A DNA stretch of 64,000 nt. Origin: Acholoe squamosa. Its lineage: Eukaryota > Annelida > Polychaeta > Phyllodocida > Polynoidae. Below are positions 1 through 11,157 of this stretch, one piece after another. Below the pieces are notes generated by a model. The model worked only from the letters and a program-made list of their open reading frames with translations, did not search any database and was not told the DNA's origin. Each line of letters opens with the position of its first letter. The stretch's first letter is position 1. The position numbers and the translations under genes are program-made. The DNA is taken from assembly GCA_949317995.1 (NCBI GenBank), contig OX439043.1, positions 56,809,339-56,873,338 on the forward strand. The letters are read 5' to 3'.

Positions 1-643
1 CTATATGCATGGTTGGAGTTATTTTCACTTTAAGGTAAATGGATGCCTCTTTTGAAAATTTCCTATGTACGCTCGTCATGTATACCGTTCAGCAAAGACA
101 GACATTTTTTATGTTAAGTTGAGTGAAATGGTACATGAGCAAAGATACTGGAAAACAAAAGATAAACTGATTTTTGATGTCCCATATACATAATAGTACT
201 CGTTGCAAACTATTGAACAAAGACTTAACTTCAGGATGAATACATGTATGTATCAAGATATATTGATGCCAAACAGGCATTTTTGTTTCAGCTTCATGAC
301 ATGTTTTAAAAAAGTCTGTTTCTTGTTATGGAAGTTCTCAGAATTAATATAATACATGGTGCATTCTAAGTAACAGATTATTCTCTATACATGCTAGGCA
401 AAGAAAAACATTTCAGCACAGGATGTGGAAATAAAAAAAAAAGAGGTTATTTTAAATTTTATTCATTAAATTTTGCATGTTAGCTTAATTCATTACATGA
501 CATGGTTATGTAACCCATGTTTGTTTTCTTCAAGTCATTAGAATAAAAGTTTGCCATCAGAATTTTTTTCTTGTCCTTCTAATTGTCTTAATATCACATA
601 ACAGAATTACACTATTTAGTCAAATTGATTTCATTTAACTTAT
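1..643. other. A+T-rich non-coding flank
   Basis: No coding signal was recognised on either strand. The stretch is A+T-rich with scattered short homopolymers and would hold the 3' untranslated region and downstream flank of the minus-strand Harbinger-like gene. TTTATT near 457 reads as AATAAA on the minus strand and is one possible poly(A) signal, but it lies about 185 bases past the stop codon and was not supported further. No terminal inverted repeat for the transposase gene was found here. Confidence 0.5.
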
Positions 644-2235
644 TCAGCGGGGATTGAAGTTATCTTGGATGAAACCCTTCCGCAGGTTCTCAAACTTAGC
701 CGGGGGCTTACGGGAGACATTGTCTGGCTGGGTGATGCGTGGGAATCTTTGCTTGAACGAGTCCTTTTCCATACTGTCCTTCAATAGGGGATTGCGTGCC
801 ACCTTGGCGCAGTTATGTAGTGCCACACAGGACTCGATGACTTTTCCTGCTGTGGTAGGAGGATGGGCCAGATATCCCCCGCTGCTGTCCAGACAACTGA
901 AAACAAAGAGAGAGACAAAATGGGAAAAATTAAAAATTGTACCAAGTGACTGCTTAAAGAGGATGATAGTTTTGACAGGAAAAAAGATATAAAGGATAAA
1001 TGTAGGAAAATAAATAAATAAATGACTTACCGCCAACGCTGCTTCAACTGGCCTATAGTCCTCTCTACCCGACTCCTAGTCTTTCGGTGCCACTTGTTGT
1101 ACGCCACATCAGCGTTTGTTGTCTCCACACGGACAGGGGTGAGGAGGTAGTCAGTGAGAGGATATCTGAAGGGAAAATATTTGGTTATTGTATATGGATT
1201 TCATATATATTTTTTCCTTAAGGATGTATTCCGAAAGGAGTTATGTTCAGCTAAGTTTGGCCAAAAAATATATAAATGACTTACCCAGAATCTCCCAAGA
1301 GGTAATATCCCCTGAACTGTTTTCTCTCTCCCAAGATTTTGATGTCAGACCCGTTGAGGCAGTAGATGTCGTTCTGAGACCCAGGATTACTGGCATCTAC
1401 GTGTGTGATGAGGTACTCAAAGTCGCAGACAATCTGGGAGGAGTAAAAAAGGGACAAAAATCTTAATATATATATATGTATAAACTGATAGACATATCAA
1501 GAAAGAAATTCAATGAAAAAAAATGTACATAAGATATCCTGGTTCTTAGAAATATATTAGGAAAAGTAATTTACCATGGTATTTATGCTGTAGTATCCTT
1601 TGTAACAAAAGAATTGATTTTCGTCTGCCACTACCCCTCGCGGACACTGTATAGGTACATGTGTCCCATCTATGAGTCCGAACAGCTTGGGCATTCTGTG
1701 TTTCCGATAGAAGAGCATCGCCTTGCTGTTCTTTTCCTCCCGGGAGTGTGGCCAATGGACATACTCTTGTAGGTGTTCATGGAAATAGTCAGTCACCTTC
1801 TCTACAGACCTACACACAGTGGATTTGGAGACGCCGTGAATGTCTCCTATGGAGTTGTAGCTGGCTCCAGTGGCGAAATACCTTAGGGCAATCAGGAACT
1901 GAAGAAAGCAAAGAAAAGAATATTGTTTTAACATGCCATAATAAAGTCAAAAGAGGTACAGTAAGGAAAAAATAGGAAAATAAAAGGATAAAAGAAGGAT
2001 GGACTCCCACCTTAAGCCTATGTGGAACGGCATGCTTGCCCCTCAGGACCTTCTTTTTCTTCGTAGCGACATAGTTTTTGATGAGAATTCGGGCTACCTC
2101 TTTACTGAGACGGTAGCGCTGAAGAAATTTTTTCTCAGTGTAGAAGGACAAAGGATCCTTTCTCTCGTAATACTGCCTAGTAGTGTTCAGGATGTACCCA
2201 GGCATTTCTTTCCCTGGTGTAGTACGGCCAAACAT
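644..2235 (-). CDS. HARBI1-like PIF/Harbinger DDE transposase or nuclease, five exons
   Basis: Exons on the minus strand are 2235-2011, 1898-1575, 1433-1285, 1165-1031 and 896-644. Every intron (112 to 141 bp) is GT...AG; donors are GTGGGA, GTAAAT, GTAAGT, GTAAGT, and acceptors are pyrimidine-rich. The phases fit and give 1086 nt, 361 residues, close to the roughly 350 of HARBI1. The start ATG at 2235 has an in-frame TGA six bases upstream. Residues 76-105 hold a helix-turn-helix-like block (ALRYFATG, GVSKSTVCR). The DDE_4 core follows: LIDGTHVPI (Asp about 152), NPGSQND (Asp about 205) and SRVERTIGQLKQRW (Glu about 267). Near the end is VALHNCAKVA. The family cuts and joins DNA at transposon ends, usually with a Myb/SANT partner protein; no partner gene was found here. 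Whether this is a live transposon gene or a domesticated HARBI1-type host gene is open, because no TIRs or target duplication were found around it. Family and exon structure are well supported; activity is inference. Confidence 0.9.
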
Positions 2236-2309
2236 AGGTCACATGACTTGGATTGAAAAGGAAGGTCACGACCTACTTAGGAGATATTCATGGGATGCGG
2301 GCTTAAAAA

Positions 2310-2551
2310 AGGCCGCATGTTACTTATTTCCCCCGTATGTGACATATGGAGGGGTACCTGACCCCTCCACATTCTAACCTGAAAATACGGAAGACATTTG
2401 GAAAACAGGTTGTCCGCATCTTGAGGTGAAACGCCCAATAAGCCGTATATGAATGCGGCCCTCCGTATGTGAAAAAAATGAATGCGGAAAATAGAACAGA
2501 AACGGTTTTTTTATATACGGCCCCCGCATGTCATATACGGCCCCCGTATGT
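2310..2551. promoter_or_regulatory. Cluster of CCG(T/C)ATGT words upstream of the transposase
   Basis: Starting about 75 bases 5' of the transposase ATG, variants of one word recur on both strands: CCGCATGT near 2313, CCCGTATGT near 2332, CCGTATAT near 2443, ATGCGG near 2453 and 2482, CCGTATGT near 2463, and the pair CCCCCGCATGTCATATACGG / CCCCCGTATG at 2521-2550. PIF/Harbinger elements often carry short subterminal repeats that bind the transposase or its Myb-like partner, so this may be such a binding array, a promoter, or both. The clustering is seen; the role is inferred. Confidence 0.5.
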
Positions 2552-2588
2552 TATGAGGTGAAACATCCTCCTTGGTGGTCATAATGCG

Positions 2589-2593
<5 letters not shown>

Positions 2594-2651
<58 letters not shown>
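2594..2651. repeat. (TA)n microsatellite
   Basis: About 29 TA units with one early interruption. It produces long Tyr-Ile open frames that are not genes. Confidence 0.97.
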
Positions 2652-2654
<3 letters not shown>

Positions 2655-3803
2655 TCGTGTAATCCCATAGGATTGAAATACTCCTGAAGGGTCGGTATGA
2701 CAGCCATGTATTGATGTATCCATAGGCATAGAGCGGTAGCGTCCATATAGTGCATCAGGACTTCCAAGGAACGTGAACATGGGGTCACCACGCGCCCCTT
2801 TATCAAAATATGGATATTACTGCATTATATTTAATAATCCGTATATGCCCGTCCATAATTTGCCCAGAAATTAACTTTATATCTTCAGAGTTGTATTTGA
2901 TACAAAATTTCTTTGCCTCCTCCCCCCGAAGCTAATGACGACCAAAGAGGAAATCAATAATTTAAGTTGGTGAGTTCTCCTGTGAGGTTTACGTCAAGAT
3001 CTACATCCTGTCCTACCTCCAACGGTCTTGTTACACATGCCTACCGATTCCATTCAATTCTTAGTCACATTGAACCCGTCTGGGAAACCGCTAACTGTTA
3101 GATGCGATGCAAACGGAAGTATTAGTCTACTCCAAATGGGACGATAAAAGGGGAAGCCAACGTCTGATGCAAGGTGGACGTAACATATTCATAAGACATG
3201 AAAAGGTTGGAAGATACATCAATTTACATTCTACGTATTACGTACTAAAGCCCTTATCATTGGACACCTGATGCCATTTGTGACATGTTCATTTGAGTCT
3301 CACAATCCTTAGTCTCACCACAGATTCTGAGAGAATGATGCACACTTATTCTACAGTTAATATTTATTCTTGGTAATCTTATCCAACAGGAATCTGCGAA
3401 AATGGATACAAAGTGCATGTTCTTTCAATTAAGAGGTGACCACATCCTCAGTCTCCTGTATTTGGGTGAGTATAGGGCGGGGGTGGAAGGAAGGGGTCGG
3501 TGAGGGTGCAGGCCCGGGGGAGTAGCCGTGAGCAGGACATTTGACCACAGAGTTACTCAAGGGGAATTCCCGTCTCTACTATTTGACATCCCGTATGTAT
3601 ACAAAGTGTACATTGTAGCTCCTGTAACTGTATAACAATATAGGCAATCTCCCGCGAGGGGAGGGGGGGGGGCGCTTCCATATATACGATCTATAGTTGC
3701 CATGTGCGAATAATTATGCCCCCTAATTTGGCACCCTAAATCAAGGGTGAAAAGACGTGAGATTTCAGACTCTTTCCAAGGGGTAAAGTCAAAAACTATA
3801 CCC
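2652..3803. other. Intergenic, nothing recognised
   Basis: No coding exon or terminal-repeat pair was recognised. Two guanine-rich stretches are present, near 3477-3525 and 3655-3672. One end of the transposon that might carry the Harbinger gene could lie here, but no matching inverted end was found. Confidence 0.4.
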
Positions 3804-3806
3804 TTA

Positions 3807-4097
3807 GGGAGTGATCACAGGGGGGGGGCTGGTGGGTTTGAGGGGGGAGTCAGGTTTTTTTTTAAACTCTTGACTGGGGGGTCAGAATTTTTAACACCTC
3901 TGATGGGGGGGTCAAAATAATTTCATCTGTTTTCAGTGGAAAACCTGGCGCATTACTATAGGCTAAAAGGGGACGTTCACACGCGATTTTTGTCCCTAAT
4001 GGGGGGGGGTCGAAAAAATTATACCCCCTCGAGAGGGGGGGTCGAAATTTTTTTCGCGAATGCACAGCCCCCCTGTTGTTAAAAAATGATCACTCCC
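3807..4097. mobile_element. Harbinger-type MITE, copy 1
   Basis: The element starts GGGAGTGATCA and ends with its complement TGATCACTCCC, and is flanked by the direct duplication TTA on both sides (3804-3806 and 4098-4100). A 3-bp TTA/TAA duplication with GGG-starting ends is characteristic of PIF/Harbinger non-autonomous elements. The body is a set of G-runs and C-runs separated by A/T tracts, and the core has a segment near 3920-3990 that recurs in the copy at 20.1 kb. No coding capacity. Confidence 0.8.
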
Positions 4098-4100
4098 TTA

Positions 4101-6839
4101 TCAAGAGTGACTATAAAAAGAAAAATACCCCCCTAACCCCATCTATTTTTGGTCCAAAATGTACCCCTTTTCCTCCAAAATCCTCGAGGGCTCGTGCTTA
4201 GGTCCCAACAACTACCCCTTTCCCTCAGAATCTACTTTTTCTCCAACCTGCATGAGCATCTGCATACCAATAGCATTGATAGGTGAAATTAGGCTCTAAA
4301 TCCACGTACCGTATTCAGATACAACGTCACACTCAGTGCCGATTTAGAAAGAGCGTTGTACTTTAGCCCTAGACATAGCGCTTCTTGATCATTGTTCACG
4401 GCACCGTCGTTTCAAGACCGGTGCTTCTTAGAAGTGTCGGCGCTTATGAGTACCGACGTCCCACCGACAGTAAAGCCCCGCATTACACAACGCCAAGTGG
4501 TCATTACCATAAACCCATCCAACAAGAACCACCTGGTTGACCCTGGGTTCATGTCTGTAGAATTAGGTTTATGATTATGATGCGGAGTGATGAAAGGAAT
4601 GGACAGTCTTTATGACAGACTTGATGGAATTATCTGCGTACTTCGGATGGCTGTCTGAAATGGGGGCTGACATTTTGTAAATACATCACCCCTGACGTCT
4701 CACAGCTAATTGGTTAAACATGACGTGAGAAAAGTAATTAAGATGCTAGTGGCCTGGATGGACTCAACGCAGCACCGTTTTAGTGTATAAGTAGTCGGAA
4801 ATAAGTGTCTTCATATCCGTCTGCACAATGATCCCTCACTGGCATTTTCAGGTTAGAATTTCAATTACTGGGTTTTCAGGGTTGAGAATTTTAAAGGGTT
4901 TAGTAATAGAAAACCGAAAAGATAACCGCCCTCCGGGAACCGCCCTGCCTAAAATAGATTTTCAGACCATGTTACCTGGAACAAGCTTAGATATTGATTT
5001 TCAACTTTCTAGTGTCTGTAGCATGAAGTGACAGGAAGTTAATTGGAGGGTAAAGTGATATTACAAATTCGAATAAATTTCATTCTCAAGTCGAATCCAA
5101 ATAGTATAGAAAGCAAATATTTCTCTCTCTTTGCAATGACATATTACTTATGCAGAAAACATAAAAATATATTAATAGTTTAAGTATATCCATATGGTTC
5201 AGCGCACCTGGGGGCAATGCCTATCCACAAATGAAAATAACCAATCTTGATTAGGGCCAACATGGGATGGGGGCAATATCGTACAGTTGCCCCTTTGTCT
5301 GTTAATACTTATAAGTTAGTACATCACTCACATAGTACTTCATATATTTCCATTCAAAATACAAATAAATGTCAAAATTTCAGGCTTGTGTATATCAGTG
5401 TGCGCTTATGATTCCAATGCACGCCCAGGCATGACCCTGTAGGTATCTGACACTTTTGCATAATAGGATATCTCAGACATACCGTAGCACCACCCGTTGA
5501 CAACTCACTTACCGGGTAGATCAAGGTGCAGCCAGTCTCTTATGCAAATATTTACACATAGATTTCCGTCTGAGCAGTGGCTGGTGCAGGTGAAAGGTCT
5601 GAATTGATTCAAATCATGTGTATAGAATAGCAAACCCTGCTCTCATTTCCCCCCTAAAGAAACACACCGAACTATTCCACTTTGATATGCTTGATCTGAG
5701 TTTGCATCAATATTTTAACAAGTCCCGAGAATTTTCCCTCAACTGTGTATAGATTTTATGTAGGTAAAATGGAAAAGAAAAAAAGTTCTTAATGAATATC
5801 CACACCACACCCATTCCTTGCTCAATGGGGCCAATGTTGACAGGTGTTGATGCCATGGATATATGGGTGGTCAATATGATTATAACAATGCTGTATCTAT
5901 AGTTAGAACCTTTACTGTACAAGGTATAGACTATCCACAACCAATACACATATATACACATCTATACCACCTGGGGGTGACACCCTGGGGGTTTAGCCCT
6001 GACAGACATTGATAAGGTTACCATGGCAACAAATCCAGGTGTGCAGAATCAGTGTATTAACAGAGACCTTTCGCTGGTTGTCTCAGCCCATCAGAGGCCA
6101 GCTTACATGAAGTGGATCATGGCCTGCCTGGGTATGTTATCTTTGATCTCATTTGCTCACCTGGTCCTTACTAGATGTACTAAAGGTTTGGGGGAAAACA
6201 TGGGGATCTTAGAGTTTCTCAGATGTCATTTCTTAGATATTATGAATGATGCTTGTGATTTAAGGGAAAATTGGCCAGGTTAATTACTGGCAATAGTTTG
6301 AACAAGGAAGATCTAGATCTACCGAAAGCAAAACAGAAACAAAGAAATACATACACAAAAAACACCCATGACTATTAAGAGAAATGAGGAGACAACCCCT
6401 ACTGTTATTAACAATATAGAGGAATAACAGTCAAATAATCATTATTATTGCAAATAATATCTTGAGAGAGGTGAGATGCCGACACGTGCCTAATGTGTAC
6501 ACATGTTGTATGAATGTAAATGATGTGGAAGATGCAGGCGCCTGTAGGTTGGAGCCACCATGTGTACATAGACACAGCCTAGTCTGAATTGTGAAAAGGC
6601 AGTTTATTCTATCTCAGAAATCTAAACACCCAACCATATAACTCTGTAAGGTTCACTCCGCCCTTGTATGTTAGCAAATTGAGTGAAAATTTGCATTGCC
6701 TTCAACTATAGTTCTGGAGATCAATTTGGATCTTTTTTGAGGGAGAGTGGAAAAGATTCCAGTGTGTAACCCCCTTAGTACAAAATTTATGATTTACTTT
6801 GGCACCCATGTCACTAGTGCAGGACACTTTTCCTTTTCC
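4101..6839. other. Intergenic, no gene recognised
   Basis: Open frames here (60 to 86 codons, for example 6023-6283 plus and 4392-4574 plus) show no recognisable domain and no partner exon with consistent splice sites. No terminal-repeat pair was recognised. Confidence 0.4.
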
Positions 6840-6889
6840 TGCACTGTAAAAATATTCCGTTGAATAGACGGAGATTCACCGTTTACTTT

Positions 6890-7340
6890 TGCAATGAATC
6901 TCTGTAATTTCAAAACCGGTGTAACACTGTAGATATTGACCATATAACACAGAAATCCTGTAATACAGTACAGAGAAACACCTTTTTCCTGAATACGGTG
7001 AAACCATGTATATATCAAAGCATTTACGGTGATGCACAATATGGCACACTTACAATGAATCTCCGTAATTTCAATTCAGGTAAAACTCTGTATATATTGA
7101 CCATATAACAGGGAAATCCTGTAAACCAGTACATAAAAACACCTTTCTGCTGATCATTTACACTGAACCACAGTGTGGCATGACTTACAATTAATTCTGG
7201 TTAAACTCAGTAGATAATTGAGCATGTAACAAGGAAATGCAGAAAATCTGTTCTGAAAAATACCTTTTAACTGAATGCTGTGAAAGCTGGTATGTATCAA
7301 AACACTTATGATAATGCACAGCATACTGCAGTTTCTCAAA
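6890..7340. repeat. Internal tandem repeats of about 160 bp inside the CACTG element
   Basis: Blocks starting near 6892, 7053 and 7186 share an order of words: CAATGAATCTC(T/C)GTAATTTC, then a TATTGACCATATAACA-like word, then AAATCCTGTAA, then AAAACACCTTT. Spacing is about 161 bp and then about 133 bp, so the third copy carries deletions. This looks like internal amplification of a transposon segment. Confidence 0.65.
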
Positions 7341-8134
7341 TTGAAAGTAGGTGGTGCCTTAGAAAACAATATCCCATTGATATAAAAAGTTAATTGTGTT
7401 GATTCAATATATGTGTGTCTCTAACTATTTATGGAGGATCACCGTAAAATTTTACAGGGAATTATCACAGTGATTAATTACAGTCAAGTACCGTGATATC
7501 CATCAACTATATGCTGATTATCCGTAATCCACCTCAGTGAAACACCGTTTATCAATTTACGGGGAAGCACCGTTTTATGTATTGTTTAGGTTGATCACAC
7601 CAGGTGGCACCCTCTTTCATGATGAGATTTTCTTATAGGTATTCTACTCTATTGACATTTTTGCATGTCCTAAAATAATATTAATTTAAAACTTCTCAAT
7701 TAAATGCAGTATCAATGTTAATGGCTAAATATAGGGCTGTTAGAATATGCTTAATGGTGAGATAATCTATTTTTGTGTGATATTTTGATGAGACAAACAC
7801 CTATTTTGTGGTGAAAAGAAATATATATGTCCACACTGTCATGCATGTAGCTTTGTACCAATCCTAGAGTGCTTTTTGCCACTAGGTTGAAATTACAAAG
7901 TGTGATGAATTATTATATGATGCTTTCATGGAGCAAAGTATTGGATCACAAGTGAAAGCAATCATAGAAATACCATAATAATTCATTCTTTTGATACCAT
8001 ATCAAAATGACAGTGATTTCAAGTATTCTGGTGAAATTACGGTGATTCTCAGGCATACGTGGGTGCTGGACATTTTCCGCTATAGTAAAAGTGATTTCAA
8101 AATAACGGTGACCGTAGTTATTACGGAGAATGGC

Positions 8135-8152
8135 TGGCACCACGGGGTGCCA
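8135..8152. repeat. GGCACC/GGTGCC hairpin, first copy
   Basis: TGGCACC, a 4-base loop and GGTGCCA form a short palindrome between CGGAGAA and CAGTGAATCACCG. A second copy with nearly the same flanks lies at 8294-8311. Confidence 0.7.
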
Positions 8153-8293
8153 GTGAATCACCGTTTTTGGGGTAACTGAGAATTATTGTAAAGTCAAAAA
8201 CGGTGAAACAATGTTTTTAGGTAACGGAGAAGTACTATTTAAAAAACGGTGACTTTAGGAAAAACGGTGACTGTAAAAAATACGGAGATTTGC

Positions 8294-8311
8294 TGGCACC
8301 GCGGGGTGCCA
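8294..8311. repeat. GGCACC/GGTGCC hairpin, second copy
   Basis: TGGCACC, GCGG loop, GGTGCCA, located about 40 bases from the right end of the CACTG element and flanked by ACGGAGATT and GAATCTCCG, which are themselves complementary. The whole forms a longer nested hairpin. Confidence 0.7.
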
Positions 8312-8564
8312 GAGAATCTCCGTTTTTTCAACGGATTTTTTTTTACAGTGTGTCTGGTCCCTATTTCCAAGTTGCTCCGCCATTTCATAATCGTTTTTTT
8401 TTTTATATACAGTCTCTGCAGTCCCATATCAGAATTCCATCATTCAGCATAAATCTGTGGTGCCCCTGTCTCTGTATACGTGTATTGTTCAAACAACAAC
8501 AACAACACAGCACAATTCTATGTGTTTGTTGACAAATGACACCTAGCCATGTTTTCCAAAAGCC

Positions 8565-8717
8565 ATGGGACTTTCTTTATACAACATGGTCCTTGACAAG
8601 ATGTTCAAGATCAAAGCAAAAGCTCAACCTGGAAATGGTAAAGGCGAGGAACAGGACGACAGCAAAGCAGGTGTTAAGAATAAGAAAGTTTTCTACCCTA
8701 TAATTCTTTGTCTCTGA
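8565..8717 (+). CDS. Candidate short ORF or first exon, unknown product
   Basis: Fifty codons beginning MGLSLYNMVLDKMFKIKAKA and continuing through a hydrophilic stretch rich in Gly, Glu, Asp, Lys and Gln (about residues 20-40). The composition looks protein-like: an amphipathic N-terminus with Gly at position 2, then a charged low-complexity linker. It could be a short first exon, with a weak donor at GCAG/GTGTTA near residue 35, or chance. It lies just outside the CACTG element. No family was recognised and no second exon was found, so this is a tentative call. Confidence 0.25.
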   Translation: MGLSLYNMVLDKMFKIKAKAQPGNGKGEEQDDSKAGVKNKKVFYPIILCL

Positions 8718-10590
8718 TCGAATATAACAAGACTAGTATAGTTCTTAAAAGTTATTTCCACATTATTTTTCCACTATGATATTAGTAATGTACACATGTA
8801 CATATTGAATTACTTCCTCAGTAAAGCTTCCCTTGTGCTGTATATGCCTGTTTGCTGGGTAACACCCTTCTAATCTGTACACCCATCAAAGTCATGCGCC
8901 CTGGAGATGTCATCTAAGCAGAACTAAGCATATCTAAAGTGTTTTCCTGTAAAACAGATCGCTGTGTCCAGTTTTTCTCACAATCTTTTCAGCTAAAACT
9001 CTCCTCAAAGGATGTCTCAGATTCCCTAGTTCATTCTGACTTCACTCGCTGAGGGCCAAACAGTGGCGCCACCTGGGAGAAAAACTTGTAACCAGAGCCT
9101 CCTTTTGAGCCCTCAAGTAACTATGGAGAATCCATCTCATTGTGTTTTTGTGTATTTCATAATTTGTGCAGTGCTGGCAATGGTTTCAGCTCATCCTCAC
9201 CATCTTCGAACTCGTCTCTTGTGTTGAGAAAACATGGGCATAGACTAACTGAAAGAAGTTATATGTTTAGCTTATCGGCACTACTTGTATCTTAGTGATA
9301 TGCAATGAGCTATGAATCTCATCTTTTATTTTCAAAACGCTGGATATGTTTTGTTTATCAAGAGATCCATTTTGTAGCCTACTCACCTTCACACGGGACA
9401 TCGTTTTTGGACTACTGCACTAAATAATCTGTCTAAGGTACAAAGATCACATCATGATATATGGCCTCAGATGTAGATATGCCTCTGTTTCACAAGAAAT
9501 AACCAGCGCTATTTCACACCTTGTCAGCCCCTTTAATACATCTCCAGATAGCGATCTAAAACTACAGATCTTATGTTCCCCTAAAGCGTTATCTGTTCAG
9601 AGATCCAAGTAAATGAGAGGGGTCCTTTCTTAAAGTCCATAAATCTCTTATGCACTACAATCCAATGCAGTTGCGGTAGCTGCCAAAAAGAGGAATGAGT
9701 GTGTCATTTCCATCTTTCACCACGCACTATTGGCGCATTAAATTACATGTATGGGGTTGAAATGATAAGGCATCATCACAATCTTCCTCACAACTACAAT
9801 TAGGAAACAGTTCAAATGTCTAGAATGTTACTGAGCACTTAGGACAGAATTGATGTTTCAAAAATACAAGCAATAACAAGCTTACATAATATATAGCACT
9901 ATCTGTATTCCACCAACACTATTATAAAGCAAGACTAACTACAAAACGTATGACCATAGATATAGAATACATGTAAAAAGGACACTATTCTGTTGTGATA
10001 AATGAGTCAAGTAGAGGACTTAAATCTCAGTGATTTCATGTGATGTATGAGAACCCACTCTATATCGTTACCACCAAATGTCAACTCCATAAACTGTACC
10101 CTGGGAGGTCCCATCAACTCCACAGTAAAAAGGTACTCCCTTTTACATTACCGACATCAACAATAGCTAACAACCCCTTGTCCATATGAATAAAAATACA
10201 ATATAGACTGTTACAGTGGAGGATGTCCCCTTTTCCTGATGTTATTACAAGCCTGTCGGGCTCTTTTGGACCCATCACCGACCACATCACACACCTGTTA
10301 CTTAAGAAATGATGTAGATTTACCTGGTTATTACAAATACATTTAAAGTTATGGTGCGGGTGTGACGTCACAAGCTAGGTATTACATCATAAGGCTGTAT
10401 GCTGGCCCCAAATGGCATTCGAGTACAGAGTCTAAAGAAGATTGTGCTGCAGCTTGGTTTTGACCATGTCTGGAATCAGGACATGGTTTCCCATGAAATG
10501 TTGTTATGAGATGATGCTTATAACTTCAATTTGAGGAATTTAATTGAAATACTGAATTGACAGAATGTATTTAATTGAATTTTAACATCC
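8718..10590. other. Intergenic, nothing recognised
   Basis: Unique-looking sequence without a supported exon, terminal-repeat pair or tandem array. The 85-codon minus-strand frame at 10114-10371 has no recognisable domain. Confidence 0.4.
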
Positions 10591-10609
10591 TGTAAATGTT
10601 CACTGGCCA

Positions 10610-11130
10610 TTTTTTTTATGTTTTTCGGCCAAGTTTGTTGACGATTTTCGCCCGAATTTGTTGACAAATAGTGGCAGTAGTGCGAATGTAGTTAAGGAAG
10701 GATGGCAGGTTGTTCCATCGGAGCCTATTCCCACCCAGTAAATGGTCAGGTTATTCCAAAAGGGATATTAATGGCCAATTTAGGGCTGAAAAAAATTTCG
10801 AGGGCTGCATTCATGCATCATGACGACCAATGGGCATAATGCATGAATGCACTGTCTTTGTTTTTCTGCCGTGGTTGTTGACAAACAGTGGCAGTGATGC
10901 CGAGGGAGGGGACGAGTCCAACTCAGCCATTTGAGGGGGGGGGACAGGTTATTCCACTGGATAACATATGAAGAGAATGGTCTCTTGACCATTTTTGTTG
11001 CCTTTTTTTTGCAAAGTTTGTTGACGTTTTTGGCCGAGTTTGTTGACATTTTTCAGCCATGTTTGTTGATGTTTATAACCACTTAAAGCTGATTTCTTTT
11101 TACATTAAAGGCTGTTTTTAATGGTTTTTT
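10610..11130. repeat. Diverged array of TTTGTTGAC(A/G)TTTT words
   Basis: The word TTTGTTGAC followed by TTTT and a GCC-containing spacer recurs near 10630, 10660, 10876, 11016 and 11037, with variants near 11060. A larger unit containing TGTTGACAAA(C/T)AGTGGCAGT occurs near 10660 and 10876. This is a degenerate tandem repeat next to the sharper 49-bp array. Confidence 0.5.
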
Positions 11131-11157
11131 TCAGCCATGTTTGCACTGTCAGTGACG

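Larger units (their letters stand above)
6842..8350. mobile_element. Non-autonomous DNA transposon with CACTG ends, 1.5 kb
   Basis: The left end begins CACTGTAAAAATATTCCGTT and the right end is its imperfect complement, closing with AACGGATTTTTTTTTACAGTG. The inverted similarity extends about 35 bp into ACGGAGATTC. The dinucleotide TG flanks both sides (6840-6841 and 8351-8352), consistent with a 2-bp target duplication. CACT(G/A) ends with 2-bp duplications are typical of the CMC/EnSpm group, although Tc1-like elements cannot be excluded by eye. The interior is rich in CGGTGA and ACGGAGA words on both strands, resembling subterminal binding repeats. No transposase is encoded. Confidence 0.75.

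Noticed and set aside
654-992. 112-codon plus-strand ORF opposite the transposase
   Set aside because: Shadow of the minus-strand final exon and intron; the minus strand carries the conserved motifs and splice sites.
2511-2806. 89- and 75-codon minus-strand frames with long Tyr-Ile runs
   Set aside because: They are translations of the (TA)n microsatellite; the same happens at 21.4, 31.5, 55.7 and 58.0 kb.
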